DNA of 13,887 nt, from assembly GCA_900553955.1 (NCBI GenBank), contig USFO01000037.1:1-13887 (forward strand). Direction: 5' to 3'. Both the position numbers and the translations under genes were made by a program. Within the stretch, counting starts at the first letter, position 1, and each line of letters opens with the position of its first letter. The DNA is from an uncultured Oscillospiraceae bacterium. GTDB taxonomy: Bacteria; Bacillota; Clostridia; Oscillospirales; Ruminococcaceae. Shown here piece by piece: positions 13,816-13,887 of this stretch. The notes beneath the pieces were generated by a model. That model did not search any database. It saw only the letters and a program-made list of their open reading frames with translations, and had not been told where the DNA came from.

Positions 13816-13887
13816 TATAAAAACGAAAGGAGAATATGGTATACTCTTATTTAATTATCCGCGCTTTTTGAGCACGAGTGCCGCTGC

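Overview
The window looks like a chromosomal segment of a Gram-positive gut-type Clostridia (Oscillospirales/Ruminococcaceae-like is my best guess, not provable from 14 kb). The basis is slightly GC-rich DNA, strong consensus sigma-A promoters, purine-rich ribosome binding sites, a T-box leader before alaS, the hisS-aspS pair, a minD-mgsA pair, and dispersed CTCCCC...GGGGAG hairpin repeats of a kind I associate with such genomes. Every convincing gene lies on the minus strand, so transcription runs from high to low coordinates.

Layout in transcription order. 13887-13524: 364 nt without a confident gene, holding a 15-bp-arm palindrome, a possible C-terminal coding remnant and a strong promoter for a MATE-family exporter (13523-12054), which ends at a strong hairpin terminator. 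11989-10977: an extended -10 promoter drives a two-gene unit, a four-helix membrane protein and a 173-aa protein with a HEPN-like R-x4-H motif and one C-terminal membrane anchor. 10976-10611: repeat-rich DNA. 10610-7628: perfect-consensus promoter, T-box leader and alaS. 7627-6841: 787 nt with no gene, packed with hairpin repeats, including a 380-bp element bounded by 35-bp inverted repeats. 6840-6502: HIT hydrolase with its terminator. 6419-5208: promoter, minD-like ATPase and an MgsA-like protein that lacks the known catalytic residues. 4893-1546: hisS and aspS, each preceded by a copy of one repeat. 1448-315: cinA C-terminal domain and a HAD phosphatase. 167-1: N-terminus of a protein resembling DNA polymerase III delta (holA), cut by the window edge.

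Most genes are housekeeping: three aminoacyl-tRNA synthetases, pyridine-nucleotide repair, nucleotide and phosphate-ester hydrolases, replication, and possibly division-site placement. I see no phage, IS transposase, CRISPR array or recognised defence operon. The unusual content is (i) a 7-mer, TGAGCAC/GTGCTCA, that I counted about 19 times in roughly 3 kb of non-coding DNA against about 10 times in roughly 11 kb of coding DNA, often at the 3' ends of genes and in inverted pairs; (ii) 33-nt identical direct repeats bracketing the HEPN-like gene; and (iii) the catalytically degenerate MgsA homologue beside a minD without minC or minE. All counts and alignments were made by eye.
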